From Nemertoderma westbladi (taxonomy: Eukaryota; Xenacoelomorpha; Nemertodermatida; Nemertodermatidae): a stretch of DNA of 64,000 nucleotides. The stretch covers positions 1 through 64,000 of the forward strand of contig JAUCBJ010006736.1 of assembly GCA_032718475.1 (NCBI GenBank), given 5' to 3'. A program made the position numbers and the translations under genes. The notes under the pieces were generated by a model. That model did not search any database. It was given only the letters and a program-made list of their open reading frames with translations, and had not been told where the DNA came from. Below, in pieces: positions 24,276 through 35,609 of the stretch; within the stretch, counting starts at the first letter, position 1; each line of letters opens with the position of its first letter.

Positions 24276-24978
24276 AGTTTAGAAATTTTCCAAGTAGAAT
24301 TTTCGTGTGGCCTTCGAGAACCTAATATAAAAGCAGTTAATTAAGTTGATTACGGTAAAAAAAAACAGCATTTTTTGGCTGTCCTTTGATGGAAATTAAT
24401 AATTTTCTACTATAAGATTTAAATAATTATAATTAAAATTATACTGCTGGCATCCCCATTCCCCATTACATTATAGTTTTTAATTATTTCAAGTGATTTG
24501 CTTTAATAAATGTGTTTTTAATTGATCTAAATGTAATTAACTTATAAAATGCCCCGTCTCTCCACACCCTATACTTCCGCAGCTCCCCCACTTTTATTAT
24601 TAGGCTATTACCTAGCTGGGAACCAGTTCCACCTCACCACTTAAGGAGCCTGACTAATAAGCCAGCTTGCTTAACCCTTTATGTACCAAGACTTAAAAAA
24701 GGCTTTTTAATTAATTTATCTAATCGTAATTTATCTTTGGTAGGTTAATCTGCCTGTCACCAATTCTCTGTGCACCTTTAGGTTGGGGTGCCAGATTAAA
24801 AGGCGGGTTGAAGGGGAGGAACTTTCCCATCTTCTTTGCTTTATCGGCGGTTCAGTTAAATTTCTTAAATACGCCGATTTTGTGATAAAATCGCTCAAAT
24901 TTAATTATAGTATCTCATAACTTAGCCTCGTGCTGCGCGAAGGCCACACGAACGGGTCGTGCATTGAGTACAGACTGG

Positions 24979-25317
24979 TGTCGAGAAATGGGGGCGTTTA
25001 CGGTAGTGTCTTGAGGAATGTTAATCCCATGGTTTGCGTTGTGTTTCGTTGGGAAAAGAAATGTTAATTCTCTTCATAGTCATATAAAACGTACATTTAA
25101 AATAGTAAGAGGTAGTAATTAACATTGAAGAAGTGCACAGCACACATGCAGATTGACTGACATTGTCAACTGAACGGCAGAAAAAGGCCTATACATACAG
25201 CAGAAGAGGTACCGGAACTTCCGGTGCACAATTACGGTAGCAACAACAGACTAACTGAATAAGTAGGGTATACTTATACACAATTAAAGTTATACATACA
25301 GTATAAATTTTACGACA
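24979..25317 (-). repeat. 3' LTR of the BEL element
   Basis: 339-bp direct repeat, identical except for one site to the LTR at 31137-31475. Read on the plus strand it starts TGTCGAGAAATGGGGGCG and ends AAATTTTACGACA. Confidence 0.95.
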
Positions 25318-25529
25318 CACTCCCGCCACTAAGTTGACAATGGCATAACATGTACTTGTTACAATATAAACTAATTAACAATATTTCATCAAAATAAAGC
25401 ATATAAAAAAGATAATATCACCATATAACGTACTGTATAGTATATTTGATATTACAGATAAATAACAAAAAAATAATCCCAAATTAAATTTTCAAAATAA
25501 ATTTATTCTTGTTAATTTTATATTTTATC

Positions 25530-28500
25530 TCAATCACTTTCGGTTTCGCTCTCATCATCGTAATATTTGGTAATACATTCTTTCGCACGAATCGCACTTT
25601 CACGTTTACTTACTATAGGTTTACTTTCAGTTTCATTTACTTGTATTTCTGTCGATATTGAACGAGGAATGATATCTTTGATATCCTTCATCTTACACTC
25701 TAAAGGATAGAGTCTCTTAATGGGACGTTTCGAATAACCTGCACCAGTTTTCACAGTGACGCATCTGATGTTGCCATCAATCCCAGGGTGAATTGCGGTT
25801 ATAAGTCCAAGAGGCCATTGCATACGTGGTACGTTGCCTTTAATTGGCTTAACGATAACAACCTCTCCAATGTTAGGGATAACCAGATTCTTAGTTGTAG
25901 ACCAACGATGATATTCGCGCAAACTTGTAAGATATTCCATTCTCCATCGATTGGCAAATGAACTTAATATTGTTTGTAACCATTCTTGTCGTCGTGTTAA
26001 ACCATCACCATTCTCCAAATAAGTTTCATCATCTTTCATTTCATCTATCGATTCATTGGTAATTTGACTCAAAGTGGTTACTCTATATCCACAAATAAGT
26101 TGAGATGGACTTATTGGAATAGTATCGTCTGCTCCGGAATGTACATAGGTCAATGGACGGTCATTAATTAAAGCTTCAATTTCTGTTAACACGGTTTGCA
26201 ATTCATCACGAGTTATAAGATTACAACCAAGAACTTTCTTTAAAGTTGTCTTTGTAATCCCAATGAGTCTTTCCCAAAATCCACCAAACCAGGGGGCGCC
26301 AACTGGGATGAATTGCCAGTCAATTTTCATTCTTAAGAGGAACGATTTAATCCTATTATGGCCATGAAGTTCCGCTAAGATATTGCTAGACGCTACGAAA
26401 GTGGAAGAATTATCGCTTATCATTCGTTTCGGGGTGCCACGACGGCTTATGAATCTACGAAATGCAAACAGAAAACTCTCTGCTGAATTATCGTTTACTA
26501 GTTCTAAGTGTACTGCACGAGTTGCAGGGCACGTAAATAATGCAATGTAGACCTTATATTTTTCATCAGTATCGCGGACGAATAGGTGGCCGGTATAATC
26601 AACTCCACAAATTGTAAATGGACGTGATGTTTCTAAACGATACTTAGGAAGAGGAGGAAGGATTGGAGGTATATAGGGGCTTCCTTGTACCTTCCTGCAT
26701 GGTACACAATGGCGAATAACTGATCCAACACGTTGTCGGATACGTGGTATCCAATACCGTTGTCTTATATCAACAATAGTTTCTGCAATACCTGCGTGTA
26801 ATCTGGAATGTGAATCGGAAATAATAAGTTCGGTTAGGAAATGTTTCGATGGAAGTAAAATCGGTAGTTTACACTCCCAAGGCAATGAGGAATATGTTAT
26901 ACGTCCACTGCAACGTATAATAGTATTTACTAAACAGAGATTAAGTTGTCTGACTAAGTGCGGTATTGGTCCTCTCTTGGTCTCGAGATATGAATACTCC
27001 TTTGAGTATGTTTCTCGCTGAGCATTTCGAATTAATTTCAATTCAGTGCTTACGATATCGCTTACTTGTAACGAAGGTATATCTTTCGGAAAATTAATTG
27101 GAAATTTATCAGATGGTTTTTCGCCACTCTTACTACGCCTTTTAATAGAAGATTTCACCTTTCGGATAAACTTTAACACATAAGAAAGAATATTTACATA
27201 AGAACGATAGTTATTCTTAACTAGTAGGGCTTGGAAATTTATAGTCTCATCACCAAGGCTTGTTGTCACAGTTGTAATCAAGGTTGCATCACGCATTGAC
27301 TCTTCAGCACAATAACATTTGGAATTACTAATGACGGATTGGTCAGGCCAGGAATCATGGTTTGTTAACCAATCAGGTCCCTTTCTCCATAAAGTTGAGT
27401 TCAGCAGTATTTTCGCTGAGACTCCACGAGACAGAAGATCGCTAGGATTGTCATCCGTAGGTAAATGATAAAAATTTCCATTGGGAAGCAGTTTATTTAC
27501 TGCATTCACTCGACTGCGCACATATTGACTATTTATATCTACTTTATTTAGCCACGTTAGAGCGATAGTACTATCTGACCACAAACACAGTTTATTTACA
27601 ATGACATTATTTGCATAAGAATTTTTGCAGTATAACATCAATCTGGCACCTACAGTTATCGCTGTAAGTTCAAGTTGGGGCAATGTCGGTGACCTTTTAC
27701 TCACAATTTTCAAATTGTTAGCTTTATTTTCTTTACAATTTACAGGGGTAACTTTTGCTTTAGCCATTATTATATTTGAATCCGTACTGGATACACAATA
27801 AACAACAGCCCCATAGGCTGTAAGTGATGCGTCACAAAAAACGTGTAGATCACAATTATCTCCTACAGGTAAATAACGTTGCACAGTATAGCTCAGGGAT
27901 AAATTAATATCGTTAACAATTTTACTCCACTTTGTACACAAATTGTCAGGTAATTTATCATCCCATGCATAATTTTGTTTCCATAACGATTGAATAAAAA
28001 TTCTACTAGATATAGTCACTGGGATGATAAAACCGCATGGGTCATACACCGTAGACGAATCGCTAAGTACAGTACGTTTAGTTATATTAGAATTATCGAT
28101 AGTTATAACACGATTAGGATACTGTAAAATATCTAAATCAATATTCCAAGATAAACCAAAAATACTCGTAATATTATCTGGTTTTTTAGGTCCAAGTTTG
28201 TCACCAGAGATAATTTCTTGTAATTCGATACAATTAGACTGCCATTCCCTCAAAGGAAAACCACCACTTTCAATAATTTTGCGACTATTATGATACATAT
28301 CAATAATTTCGCTAACTGAGTTACTGCCACACATTAAATTGTCAACGTAAAGGTTACGTAATAAAATAGGCACATATTCTGCTAAATCAGTTTCTGAAAA
28401 ACTTTCTATGTGATGACGTAATGTAGCGTTTAGTAAAAATGAACTAGAAGTAGCACCGAAAAGAACAACTTTGAAACGATATATTTGTGATGCACTATTA

Positions 28501-31094
28501 ATATCAGTTGGGTTTTTAAACCATAAAAATCGGAGTGCATCCCTATCAATAGTATGGAGTCTAATTTGCAAAAAAGCTTTTTCTATATCGGACAGTGCTA
28601 CAAATTTATATAAACGAAAACGCAATAATAAATTTCCCATTTCATGGTTAAGGTTTGGACCTGAATGTAAACAATCATTAAGGCTAGGGCTATTTCTACT
28701 ACCTCTAGCCGAACAATCAAAAACTACACGAATGGGTGTCGTCGAAGACTGCGGTTTAGCAACCGAATGATGTGCTAAATAGTGCACAATATGTTCAGGG
28801 GGTTGATCGGGTTCAACTGTTTCAATAAACCCTCGGCTTAATTGGTCTCCGATGATTTGCCCGTAGTTAAGTAATAGGTTGGGTTTGTCTGATAAGCGTG
28901 ACAGGAGACTATCCAACCGCCGTTTAGCGAGATTATAATTAGTTGGAAGCGTGGGATGTTCGCGTTTCCATGGTAACCTTGTATGGTATTTGCCGTTTTC
29001 GAATTTGATACCATTCTGGAACTCCTGAAGAATAGCATCCTCCGAGTCATCTATATTCTCGTATTGGATTCCAATTGAATCCAATGACCATAGTTTCTTA
29101 ATTAAATCGTCGACGCTGTCTTCGTATGCTCCGTCATTGGAGCCGATTAATAACGTGGAAATGGCGTTGTAATTATCTGAATCCCCGTTAGGTTCAATTT
29201 TACCGGCCAACAGATTACCAAATAAGGAAGGAATAATATACAGTCCGCCAATCGTTTCACCAATTGGAATAAAGTTAAAGCATTGGTCTGACCCGATTAG
29301 TAGTGAGAAATCATTATTGGAATCGCTGCTAGTATCCGCCAGCTTAACGCCACGTTCTAGTAATTTATTGACAATATGAGTTCGTTGAGGCATGTATATG
29401 TGGACTGAGAACTCGTCTACGACAGCGGCATGTAGACGTTTCAATCCAATTTCTGTCGATACAACGAATTCTACGATATCGTAATCCTTATAGATACCAA
29501 GTTTGTTAATTCCATCCAACCTCATGTTTATGTGACCACATACAGTTAATTGTAGGTCATTGGCAACTTTACGAGTAAGTAATGTACGCTGTGAACCGGG
29601 GTCCATTAACGCTCGAACTTCGTAAGCTCGATTATCACCGTAGATAATCGGTACGATAGCAGTGGGAAGGACTGTACTGCCACCGAATTGAGGACTCGTA
29701 GTGGTCATCAATGTAGCTCCGCTAATATCAACGTTGCAGTTTGCAGAGGATTGATCCAATATAGTTGCGACTGTAGAATCGGATGGGTTAGGGTTATTCG
29801 TAGTTTTATGAAAATGTAATGCCGTGTGATGACGGCGATTGCACGATCGACATCGTTCGGAACTCCGACATTGTAAGGCTGTATGCTTTGGTCGGAGACA
29901 ATTTGTACACAAACCCAATTCGTGAGAACGTTGGTTCCGACTTTCACCCGTAATATATTTATCGCAATTAATAACGGGATGTTTACCTTTACATAAATAA
30001 CAATTCCACCTGGAAACGTTTCCCCCAGTGGCGAATGAACCAACAGTTCCTTCGGGTTTGGTTATACCATAATCACTAGATTGATTATCATTAAACGATT
30101 TAAAATGTTTACTTTTGTCATTCGATTTCGATCCATTCTGTCCCGATTTTAATGTGGGTAGTTTGGCCTCCTTCTCGAGTGCTTTCAACTGTTCGATTTC
30201 TTCTTGTAACGCTACCCGTAGTTCCGGAAGATTCCATGTAGTTACCTTAGATGCGCGATTAATGTTACTACGAACTATGGCTGGTAGTTTTCTGAGGATT
30301 ATTGCTGCGTATACATAACCAGAATGTTCGATATCGTTATTCAAATTCTGAATACCTCTTATATGAGCCTCGTATTTTGCTCGAAATGAGGATAAATCGG
30401 TCGATGTTGCAGCGGGTTTCTCCAAATCAAAGATTGCATGCATACGTGCCTGCAGAATCAGATGCGGTTTACCATATGTTTCCTTTAGCAACACAATCGC
30501 TTCCTCGTAATCCTCATCGGTTAGTTGAAATTCCGAAATTAATTGCAAGGCTTCTCCCTTCAGTTGGCCCTTTAAATAATCGAATTTATTTCCTCCGGAT
30601 AAATCGGGTCGGTTGTGGACTGAATTCTGAAAACGGTCCCAAAAGTTGGGCCATTCTAACGCGGTGCCATCAAACAATGGAAGTTTTAGTTGTGGAAGTT
30701 TCTGGTGGAACTCCATACCGTTGCGAAGATTGGCTGAAAAACCCGTTGTATTTGCAGCCGACGTGTTGGAATTGACGTTGGATGAGGAGACGTGCATTCG
30801 ACTTTCCACACGTTGTAGGATGTCGCAAATGTCTCCCATAAAATCCGAGGCTACGGCTAGCTCGCGTTCCAAATCCGATTCGGTATCGGTATCGATTAGA
30901 AGTTCTATTTCCTCGTCAAGTTTCCCTAATTTATCACGTTGTGCACATAATTGCATATACCTTTTGGATAGGCCTACCGCTACCGGTACCTGAGCATCAG
31001 GTCTGATAAGCTCCTCGATTTCGTTAATCAGTCGCCTCGCCAAGCCACGGTGGCCTTTTCGGCGTTGATGTAGCGATTCCCACGTATCCGACAT
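25530..31094 (-). CDS. BEL/Pao gag-pol polyprotein
   Basis: A 1,854-residue single frame starting MSDTWESLHQRRKG. Domains in order: a DUF1759-type gag region (about residues 130-290, KLPQLKLPLFDG), zinc knuckles (about 364-425, CYLCKGKHPVINC then CTNCLRPKH and CRSCNRRHH), an aspartic protease (about 497, ALMDPGSQRTLL), a reverse transcriptase with the catalytic motif as YVDNL near 915, where YVDD is usual, an RNase H-like domain (about 1082, VFCDASLTAYGAV), an integrase H2C2 zinc finger (about 1428-1467, ending HCVPC), an integrase core (about 1498-1605, VDYTGHLF to WFGGFWERL) and a C-terminal DUF5641 domain (about 1710-1800). Length and order match the BEL/Pao family. No envelope gene is seen. 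YVDN could reduce catalysis; its significance is unknown. Confidence 0.95.
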   Translation of the reverse strand: MSDTWESLHQRRKGHRGLARRLINEIEELIRPDAQVPVAVGLSKRYMQLCAQRDKLGKLDEEIELLIDTDTESDLERELAVASDFMGDICDILQRVESRMHVSSSNVNSNTSAANTTGFSANLRNGMEFHQKLPQLKLPLFDGTALEWPNFWDRFQNSVHNRPDLSGGNKFDYLKGQLKGEALQLISEFQLTDEDYEEAIVLLKETYGKPHLILQARMHAIFDLEKPAATSTDLSSFRAKYEAHIRGIQNLNNDIEHSGYVYAAIILRKLPAIVRSNINRASKVTTWNLPELRVALQEEIEQLKALEKEAKLPTLKSGQNGSKSNDKSKHFKSFNDNQSSDYGITKPEGTVGSFATGGNVSRWNCYLCKGKHPVINCDKYITGESRNQRSHELGLCTNCLRPKHTALQCRSSERCRSCNRRHHTALHFHKTTNNPNPSDSTVATILDQSSANCNVDISGATLMTTTSPQFGGSTVLPTAIVPIIYGDNRAYEVRALMDPGSQRTLLTRKVANDLQLTVCGHINMRLDGINKLGIYKDYDIVEFVVSTEIGLKRLHAAVVDEFSVHIYMPQRTHIVNKLLERGVKLADTSSDSNNDFSLLIGSDQCFNFIPIGETIGGLYIIPSLFGNLLAGKIEPNGDSDNYNAISTLLIGSNDGAYEDSVDDLIKKLWSLDSIGIQYENIDDSEDAILQEFQNGIKFENGKYHTRLPWKREHPTLPTNYNLAKRRLDSLLSRLSDKPNLLLNYGQIIGDQLSRGFIETVEPDQPPEHIVHYLAHHSVAKPQSSTTPIRVVFDCSARGSRNSPSLNDCLHSGPNLNHEMGNLLLRFRLYKFVALSDIEKAFLQIRLHTIDRDALRFLWFKNPTDINSASQIYRFKVVLFGATSSSFLLNATLRHHIESFSETDLAEYVPILLRNLYVDNLMCGSNSVSEIIDMYHNSRKIIESGGFPLREWQSNCIELQEIISGDKLGPKKPDNITSIFGLSWNIDLDILQYPNRVITIDNSNITKRTVLSDSSTVYDPCGFIIPVTISSRIFIQSLWKQNYAWDDKLPDNLCTKWSKIVNDINLSLSYTVQRYLPVGDNCDLHVFCDASLTAYGAVVYCVSSTDSNIIMAKAKVTPVNCKENKANNLKIVSKRSPTLPQLELTAITVGARLMLYCKNSYANNVIVNKLCLWSDSTIALTWLNKVDINSQYVRSRVNAVNKLLPNGNFYHLPTDDNPSDLLSRGVSAKILLNSTLWRKGPDWLTNHDSWPDQSVISNSKCYCAEESMRDATLITTVTTSLGDETINFQALLVKNNYRSYVNILSYVLKFIRKVKSSIKRRSKSGEKPSDKFPINFPKDIPSLQVSDIVSTELKLIRNAQRETYSKEYSYLETKRGPIPHLVRQLNLCLVNTIIRCSGRITYSSLPWECKLPILLPSKHFLTELIISDSHSRLHAGIAETIVDIRQRYWIPRIRQRVGSVIRHCVPCRKVQGSPYIPPILPPLPKYRLETSRPFTICGVDYTGHLFVRDTDEKYKVYIALFTCPATRAVHLELVNDNSAESFLFAFRRFISRRGTPKRMISDNSSTFVASSNILAELHGHNRIKSFLLRMKIDWQFIPVGAPWFGGFWERLIGITKTTLKKVLGCNLITRDELQTVLTEIEALINDRPLTYVHSGADDTIPISPSQLICGYRVTTLSQITNESIDEMKDDETYLENGDGLTRRQEWLQTILSSFANRWRMEYLTSLREYHRWSTTKNLVIPNIGEVVIVKPIKGNVPRMQWPLGLITAIHPGIDGNIRCVTVKTGAGYSKRPIKRLYPLECKMKDIKDIIPRSISTEIQVNETESKPIVSKRESAIRAKECITKYYDDESETESD

Positions 31095-31136
31095 CGAATT
31101 AGTGACGCTTTCACTATCCGGGTCCAGGCACCAAAA

Positions 31137-31475
31137 TGTCGAGAAATGGGGGCGTTTACGGTAGTGTCTTGAGGAATGTTAATCCCATGGTTTGCGTTGT
31201 GTTTCGTTGGGAAAAGAAATGTTAATTCTCTTCATAGTCATATAAAACGTACATTTAAAATAGTAAGAGGTAGTAATTAACATTGAAGAAGTGCACAGCA
31301 CACATGCAGATTGACTGACATTGTCAACTGAACGGCAGAAAAAGGCCTATACATACAGCAGAAGAGGTACCGGAACTTCCGGTGCACAATTACGGTAGCA
31401 ACTACAGACTAACTGAATAAGTAGGGTATACTTATACACAATTAAAGTTATACATACAGTATAAATTTTACGACA
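31137..31475 (-). repeat. 5' LTR of the BEL element
   Basis: 339-bp LTR. It is followed on its outer side by the ACTGG target duplication, and repeated twice more downstream at 32932-33270 and 34727-35065 because it lies within the tandemly triplicated unit. Confidence 0.95.
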
Positions 31476-31515
31476 ACTGGATGTCGTCCCGGGTATTCGC
31501 GCAAGAACAATAGAT

Positions 31516-31539
31516 GTACAGATACGCTTATAAGCGTAT
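31516..31539. repeat. 24-bp perfect palindrome
   Basis: CAGATACGCTTA followed immediately by its exact inverse TAAGCGTATCTG. Repeated in the other two tandem copies at 33311-33334 and 35106-35129. Confidence 0.85.
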
Positions 31540-31635
31540 CTGGTATCGTATGGGGTCGGTTGCCTACGAATTGATGTATTGACGTTTGTTCGATTGTAGT
31601 GGTATTCAATAAACATCAGGTCGATGGTGCTGACA

Positions 31636-31812
31636 GTGATTGGTGAGGTCAGAACTAAGGTTACCTCTATACAGACGACAGTTGAAGACTTCCGGATTGG
31701 TGAGGTCAGAACTAAGGTTACCTCTATACAGACGACAGTTGAAGACTTCCGGATTGGTGAGGTCAGAACCAAGGTCACCTCTATAGAGACGACAGTTGAA
31801 GACTTCCGGATG
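31636..31812 (+). repeat. 57-bp triple repeat (19-residue period)
   Basis: Three 57-bp units beginning ATTGGTGAGGTCAGAAC and ending GAAGACTTCCGG. The plus frame reads IGEVRTKVTSIQTTVEDFR three times, with a few synonymous-looking changes in unit 3. It may be a fragment of a coding repeat, but the 68-codon frame has no gene context. Copies occur at +1,795 and +3,590 within the triplication. Confidence 0.75.
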
Positions 31813-32228
31813 GGTGGCCCCCGAGCTTGAGCTATTGCTAGTTGACTAAATGTATAGTATTAGATAATTGGAAGGGTAAAAGGTCTTCTTTCCACCCATC
31901 CAATTATCCAATTCTTAATGGCATCTTTCCGGGAGGCATGTCGTCTTACGTAAATATATAGTAGCAGTGTTTATTGAAGGCAACAAAATTATTTCCCACT
32001 AACATTTGTCCACATTAGTCTAAATTTCATCACTTTCTACTAAATTTATTCACTCTCCACTAAATTTATTCACTTTCTACTAAATTTATTCACTTTCCAC
32101 TAAATTTATTCACTTTCCACTAAATTTATTCACTTTCCACTAAATTTATTCACTTTCCACAAAATTTATTCACTTTCCACTAAATTTATTTACTTTCCAC
32201 TAAATTTATTCACTTTCCACTAAATTTA

Positions 32229-32470
32229 TTGTTATTATTATTATGACACAGCCATATTAATTACTTTTTTTTAATTTTGTGTAATTTTTAGTTTGACTTG
32301 GGAAAAATTTATACAATAGATAAATTTATTTCAGTGATCTTTAGTCGTTTCTAGTTTGATAAAACTAGAGAAGAAGCCCCTCCCACCTGGCCACCTTCCA
32401 CTTTTTTCTAATATTCGTCCGAATTAGTTAATAATTTTAAATTTTTCGGATAAGTTTTCATTATTGTTCG
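32229..32470 (+). repeat. Segment homologous to the HECTD3 3' flank (inverted)
   Basis: About 240 bp from TTATTATTATTATGACACAG to TTTTTCGGATAAGTTTTC match the reverse complement of 41512-41752 with about ten differences by eye. At the HECTD3 locus the segment begins some 20 bp after the stop codon. Further copies are at 34024-34265 and 35819-36060. It could be a duplicated piece of 3' UTR or a dispersed element present at both sites. Confidence 0.8.
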
Positions 32471-32633
32471 TTGATAAGATTGTCTCACTTTACACAAAAT
32501 TTATTCACTTTCCACTAAATTTATTCACATTCCACTAAATGTATTCACTTTCCACTAAATGTATTCACTTTCCACTAATTTATTCCCTTTACACTAAATT
32601 TATTCGCTTTCTACTAAATTTATTCACTTTCCA

Positions 32634-32889
32634 TAAAATCCGAGGCTACGGCTAGCTCGCGTTCCAAATCCGATTCGGTATCGGTATCGATTAGAAGTTC
32701 TATTTCCTCGTCAAGTTTCCCTAATTTATCACGTTGTGCACATAATTGCATATACCTTTTGGATAGGCCTACCGCTACCGGTACCTGAGCATCAGGTCTG
32801 ATAAGCTCCTCGATTTCGTTAATCAGTCGCCTCGCCAAGCCACGGTGGCCTTTTCGGCGTTGATGTAGCGATTCCCACGTATCCGACAT
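32634..32889 (-). pseudogene. Truncated BEL gag start, tandem copy 2
   Basis: The first ~86 codons of BEL gag (start MSDTWESLHQRRKG) are followed by three codons of minisatellite and a stop. It is a duplication by-product and lacks all functional domains. Confidence 0.9.
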
Positions 32890-32931
32890 CGAATTAGTGA
32901 CGCTTTCACTATCCGGGTCCAGGCACCAAAA

Positions 32932-33270
32932 TGTCGAGAAATGGGGGCGTTTACGGTAGTGTCTTGAGGAATGTTAATCCCATGGTTTGCGTTGTGTTTC
33001 GTTGGGAAAAGAAATGTTAATTCTCTTCATAGTCATATAAAACGTACATTTAAAATAGTAAGAGGTAGTAATTAACATTGAAGAAGTGCACAGCACACAT
33101 GCAGATTGACTGACATTGTCAACTGAACGGCAGAAAAAGGCCTATACATACAGCAGAAGAGGTACCGGAACTTCCGGTGCACAATTACGGTAGCAACTAC
33201 AGACTAACTGAATAAGTAGGGTATACTTATACACAATTAAAGTTATACATACAGTATAAATTTTACGACA
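32932..33270 (-). repeat. BEL 5' LTR, tandem copy 2
   Basis: Identical by eye to 31137-31475. An orphan LTR created by the segmental duplication, not by transposition: its outer flank is again ACTGGATGTCG, but its inner side is only a gag stub. It could supply a promoter for the gag stub. Confidence 0.9.
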
Positions 33271-34428
33271 ACTGGATGTCGTCCCGGGTATTCGCGCAAG
33301 AACAATAGATGTACAGATACGCTTATAAGCGTATCTGGTATCGTATGGGGTCGGTTGCCTACGAATTGATGTATTGACGTTTGTTCGATTGTAGTGGTAT
33401 TCAATAAACATCAGGTCGATGGTGCTGACAGTGATTGGTGAGGTCAGAACTAAGGTTACCTCTATACAGACGACAGTTGAAGACTTCCGGATTGGTGAGG
33501 TCAGAACTAAGGTTACCTCTATACAGACGACAGTTGAAGACTTCCGGATTGGTGAGGTCAGAACCAAGGTCACCTCTATAGAGACGACAGTTGAAGACTT
33601 CCGGATGGGTGGCCCCCGAGCTTGAGCTATTGCTAGTTGACTAAATGTATAGTATTAGATAATTGGAAGGGTAAAAGGTCTTCTTTCCACCCATCCAATT
33701 ATCCAATTCTTAATGGCATCTTTCCGGGAGGCATGTCGTCTTACGTAAATATATAGTAGCAGTGTTTATTGAAGGCAACAAAATTATTTCCCACTAACAT
33801 TTGTCCACATTAGTCTAAATTTCATCACTTTCTACTAAATTTATTCACTCTCCACTAAATTTATTCACTTTCTACTAAATTTATTCACTTTCCACTAAAT
33901 TTATTCACTTTCCACTAAATTTATTCACTTTCCACTAAATTTATTCACTTTCCACAAAATTTATTCACTTTCCACTAAATTTATTTACTTTCCACTAAAT
34001 TTATTCACTTTCCACTAAATTTATTGTTATTATTATTATGACACAGCCATATTAATTACTTTTTTTTAATTTTGTGTAATTTTTAGTTTGACTTGGGAAA
34101 AATTTATACAATAGATAAATTTATTTCAGTGATCTTTAGTCGTTTCTAGTTTGATAAAACTAGAGAAGAAGCCCCTCCCACCTGGCCACCTTCCACTTTT
34201 TTCTAATATTCGTCCGAATTAGTTAATAATTTTAAATTTTTCGGATAAGTTTTCATTATTGTTCGTTGATAAGATTGTCTCACTTTACACAAAATTTATT
34301 CACTTTCCACTAAATTTATTCACATTCCACTAAATGTATTCACTTTCCACTAAATGTATTCACTTTCCACTAATTTATTCCCTTTACACTAAATTTATTC
34401 GCTTTCTACTAAATTTATTCACTTTCCA

Positions 34429-34684
34429 TAAAATCCGAGGCTACGGCTAGCTCGCGTTCCAAATCCGATTCGGTATCGGTATCGATTAGAAGTTCTATTT
34501 CCTCGTCAAGTTTCCCTAATTTATCACGTTGTGCACATAATTGCATATACCTTTTGGATAGGCCTACCGCTACCGGTACCTGAGCATCAGGTCTGATAAG
34601 CTCCTCGATTTCGTTAATCAGTCGCCTCGCCAAGCCACGGTGGCCTTTTCGGCGTTGATGTAGCGATTCCCACGTATCCGACAT
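34429..34684 (-). pseudogene. Truncated BEL gag start, tandem copy 3
   Basis: Same as the stub at 32634-32889, offset by 1,795 bp. No independent function is expected. Confidence 0.9.
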
Positions 34685-34726
34685 CGAATTAGTGACGCTT
34701 TCACTATCCGGGTCCAGGCACCAAAA

Positions 34727-35065
34727 TGTCGAGAAATGGGGGCGTTTACGGTAGTGTCTTGAGGAATGTTAATCCCATGGTTTGCGTTGTGTTTCGTTGG
34801 GAAAAGAAATGTTAATTCTCTTCATAGTCATATAAAACGTACATTTAAAATAGTAAGAGGTAGTAATTAACATTGAAGAAGTGCACAGCACACATGCAGA
34901 TTGACTGACATTGTCAACTGAACGGCAGAAAAAGGCCTATACATACAGCAGAAGAGGTACCGGAACTTCCGGTGCACAATTACGGTAGCAACTACAGACT
35001 AACTGAATAAGTAGGGTATACTTATACACAATTAAAGTTATACATACAGTATAAATTTTACGACA
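34727..35065 (-). repeat. BEL 5' LTR, tandem copy 3
   Basis: Third identical copy of the 5' LTR, offset by 1,795 bp from copy 2, with the same ACTGG outer flank. Confidence 0.9.
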
Positions 35066-35609
35066 ACTGGATGTCGTCCCGGGTATTCGCGCAAGAACAA
35101 TAGATGTACAGATACGCTTATAAGCGTATCTGGTATCGTATGGGGTCGGTTGCCTACGAATTGATGTATTGACGTTTGTTCGATTGTAGTGGTATTCAAT
35201 AAACATCAGGTCGATGGTGCTGACAGTGATTGGTGAGGTCAGAACTAAGGTTACCTCTATACAGACGACAGTTGAAGACTTCCGGATTGGTGAGGTCAGA
35301 ACTAAGGTTACCTCTATACAGACGACAGTTGAAGACTTCCGGATTGGTGAGGTCAGAACCAAGGTCACCTCTATAGAGACGACAGTTGAAGACTTCCGGA
35401 TGGGTGGCCCCCGAGCTTGAGCTATTGCTAGTTGACTAAATGTATAGTATTAGATAATTGGAAGGGTAAAAGGTCTTCTTTCCACCCATCCAATTATCCA
35501 ATTCTTAATGGCATCTTTCCGGGAGGCATGTCGTCTTACGTAAATATATAGTAGCAGTGTTTATTGAAGGCAACAAAATTATTTCCCACTAACATTTGTC
35601 CACATTAGT

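Larger units (their letters stand above)
24979..31475 (-). mobile_element. Complete BEL/Pao LTR retrotransposon
   Basis: Two 339-bp LTRs flank an intact 1,854-codon polyprotein frame. A 5-bp target duplication ACTGG lies at 24974-24978 and 31476-31480. LTRs start TGTCGTAAAA and end TCTCGACA in the element's sense. The priming region just inside the 5' LTR reads TTTTGGTGCCTGGACC, and a purine-rich GGCGGGAG precedes the 3' LTR. The LTRs differ at one position by eye (25245 A versus 31403 T). An uninterrupted frame and near-identical LTRs indicate very recent insertion and possible activity. After insertion, its 5' LTR end was caught in a tandem triplication. Confidence 0.95.

Noticed and set aside
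31347-31778. 143-codon minus ORF and its copies at +1,795 and +3,590
   Set aside because: Runs through the 57-bp repeat antisense and the LTR edge; no independent evidence of coding.
24979-35065. Separate BEL insertions to explain four LTRs
   Set aside because: The two extra LTRs sit in identical 1,795-bp units with identical flanks, so segmental duplication explains them.
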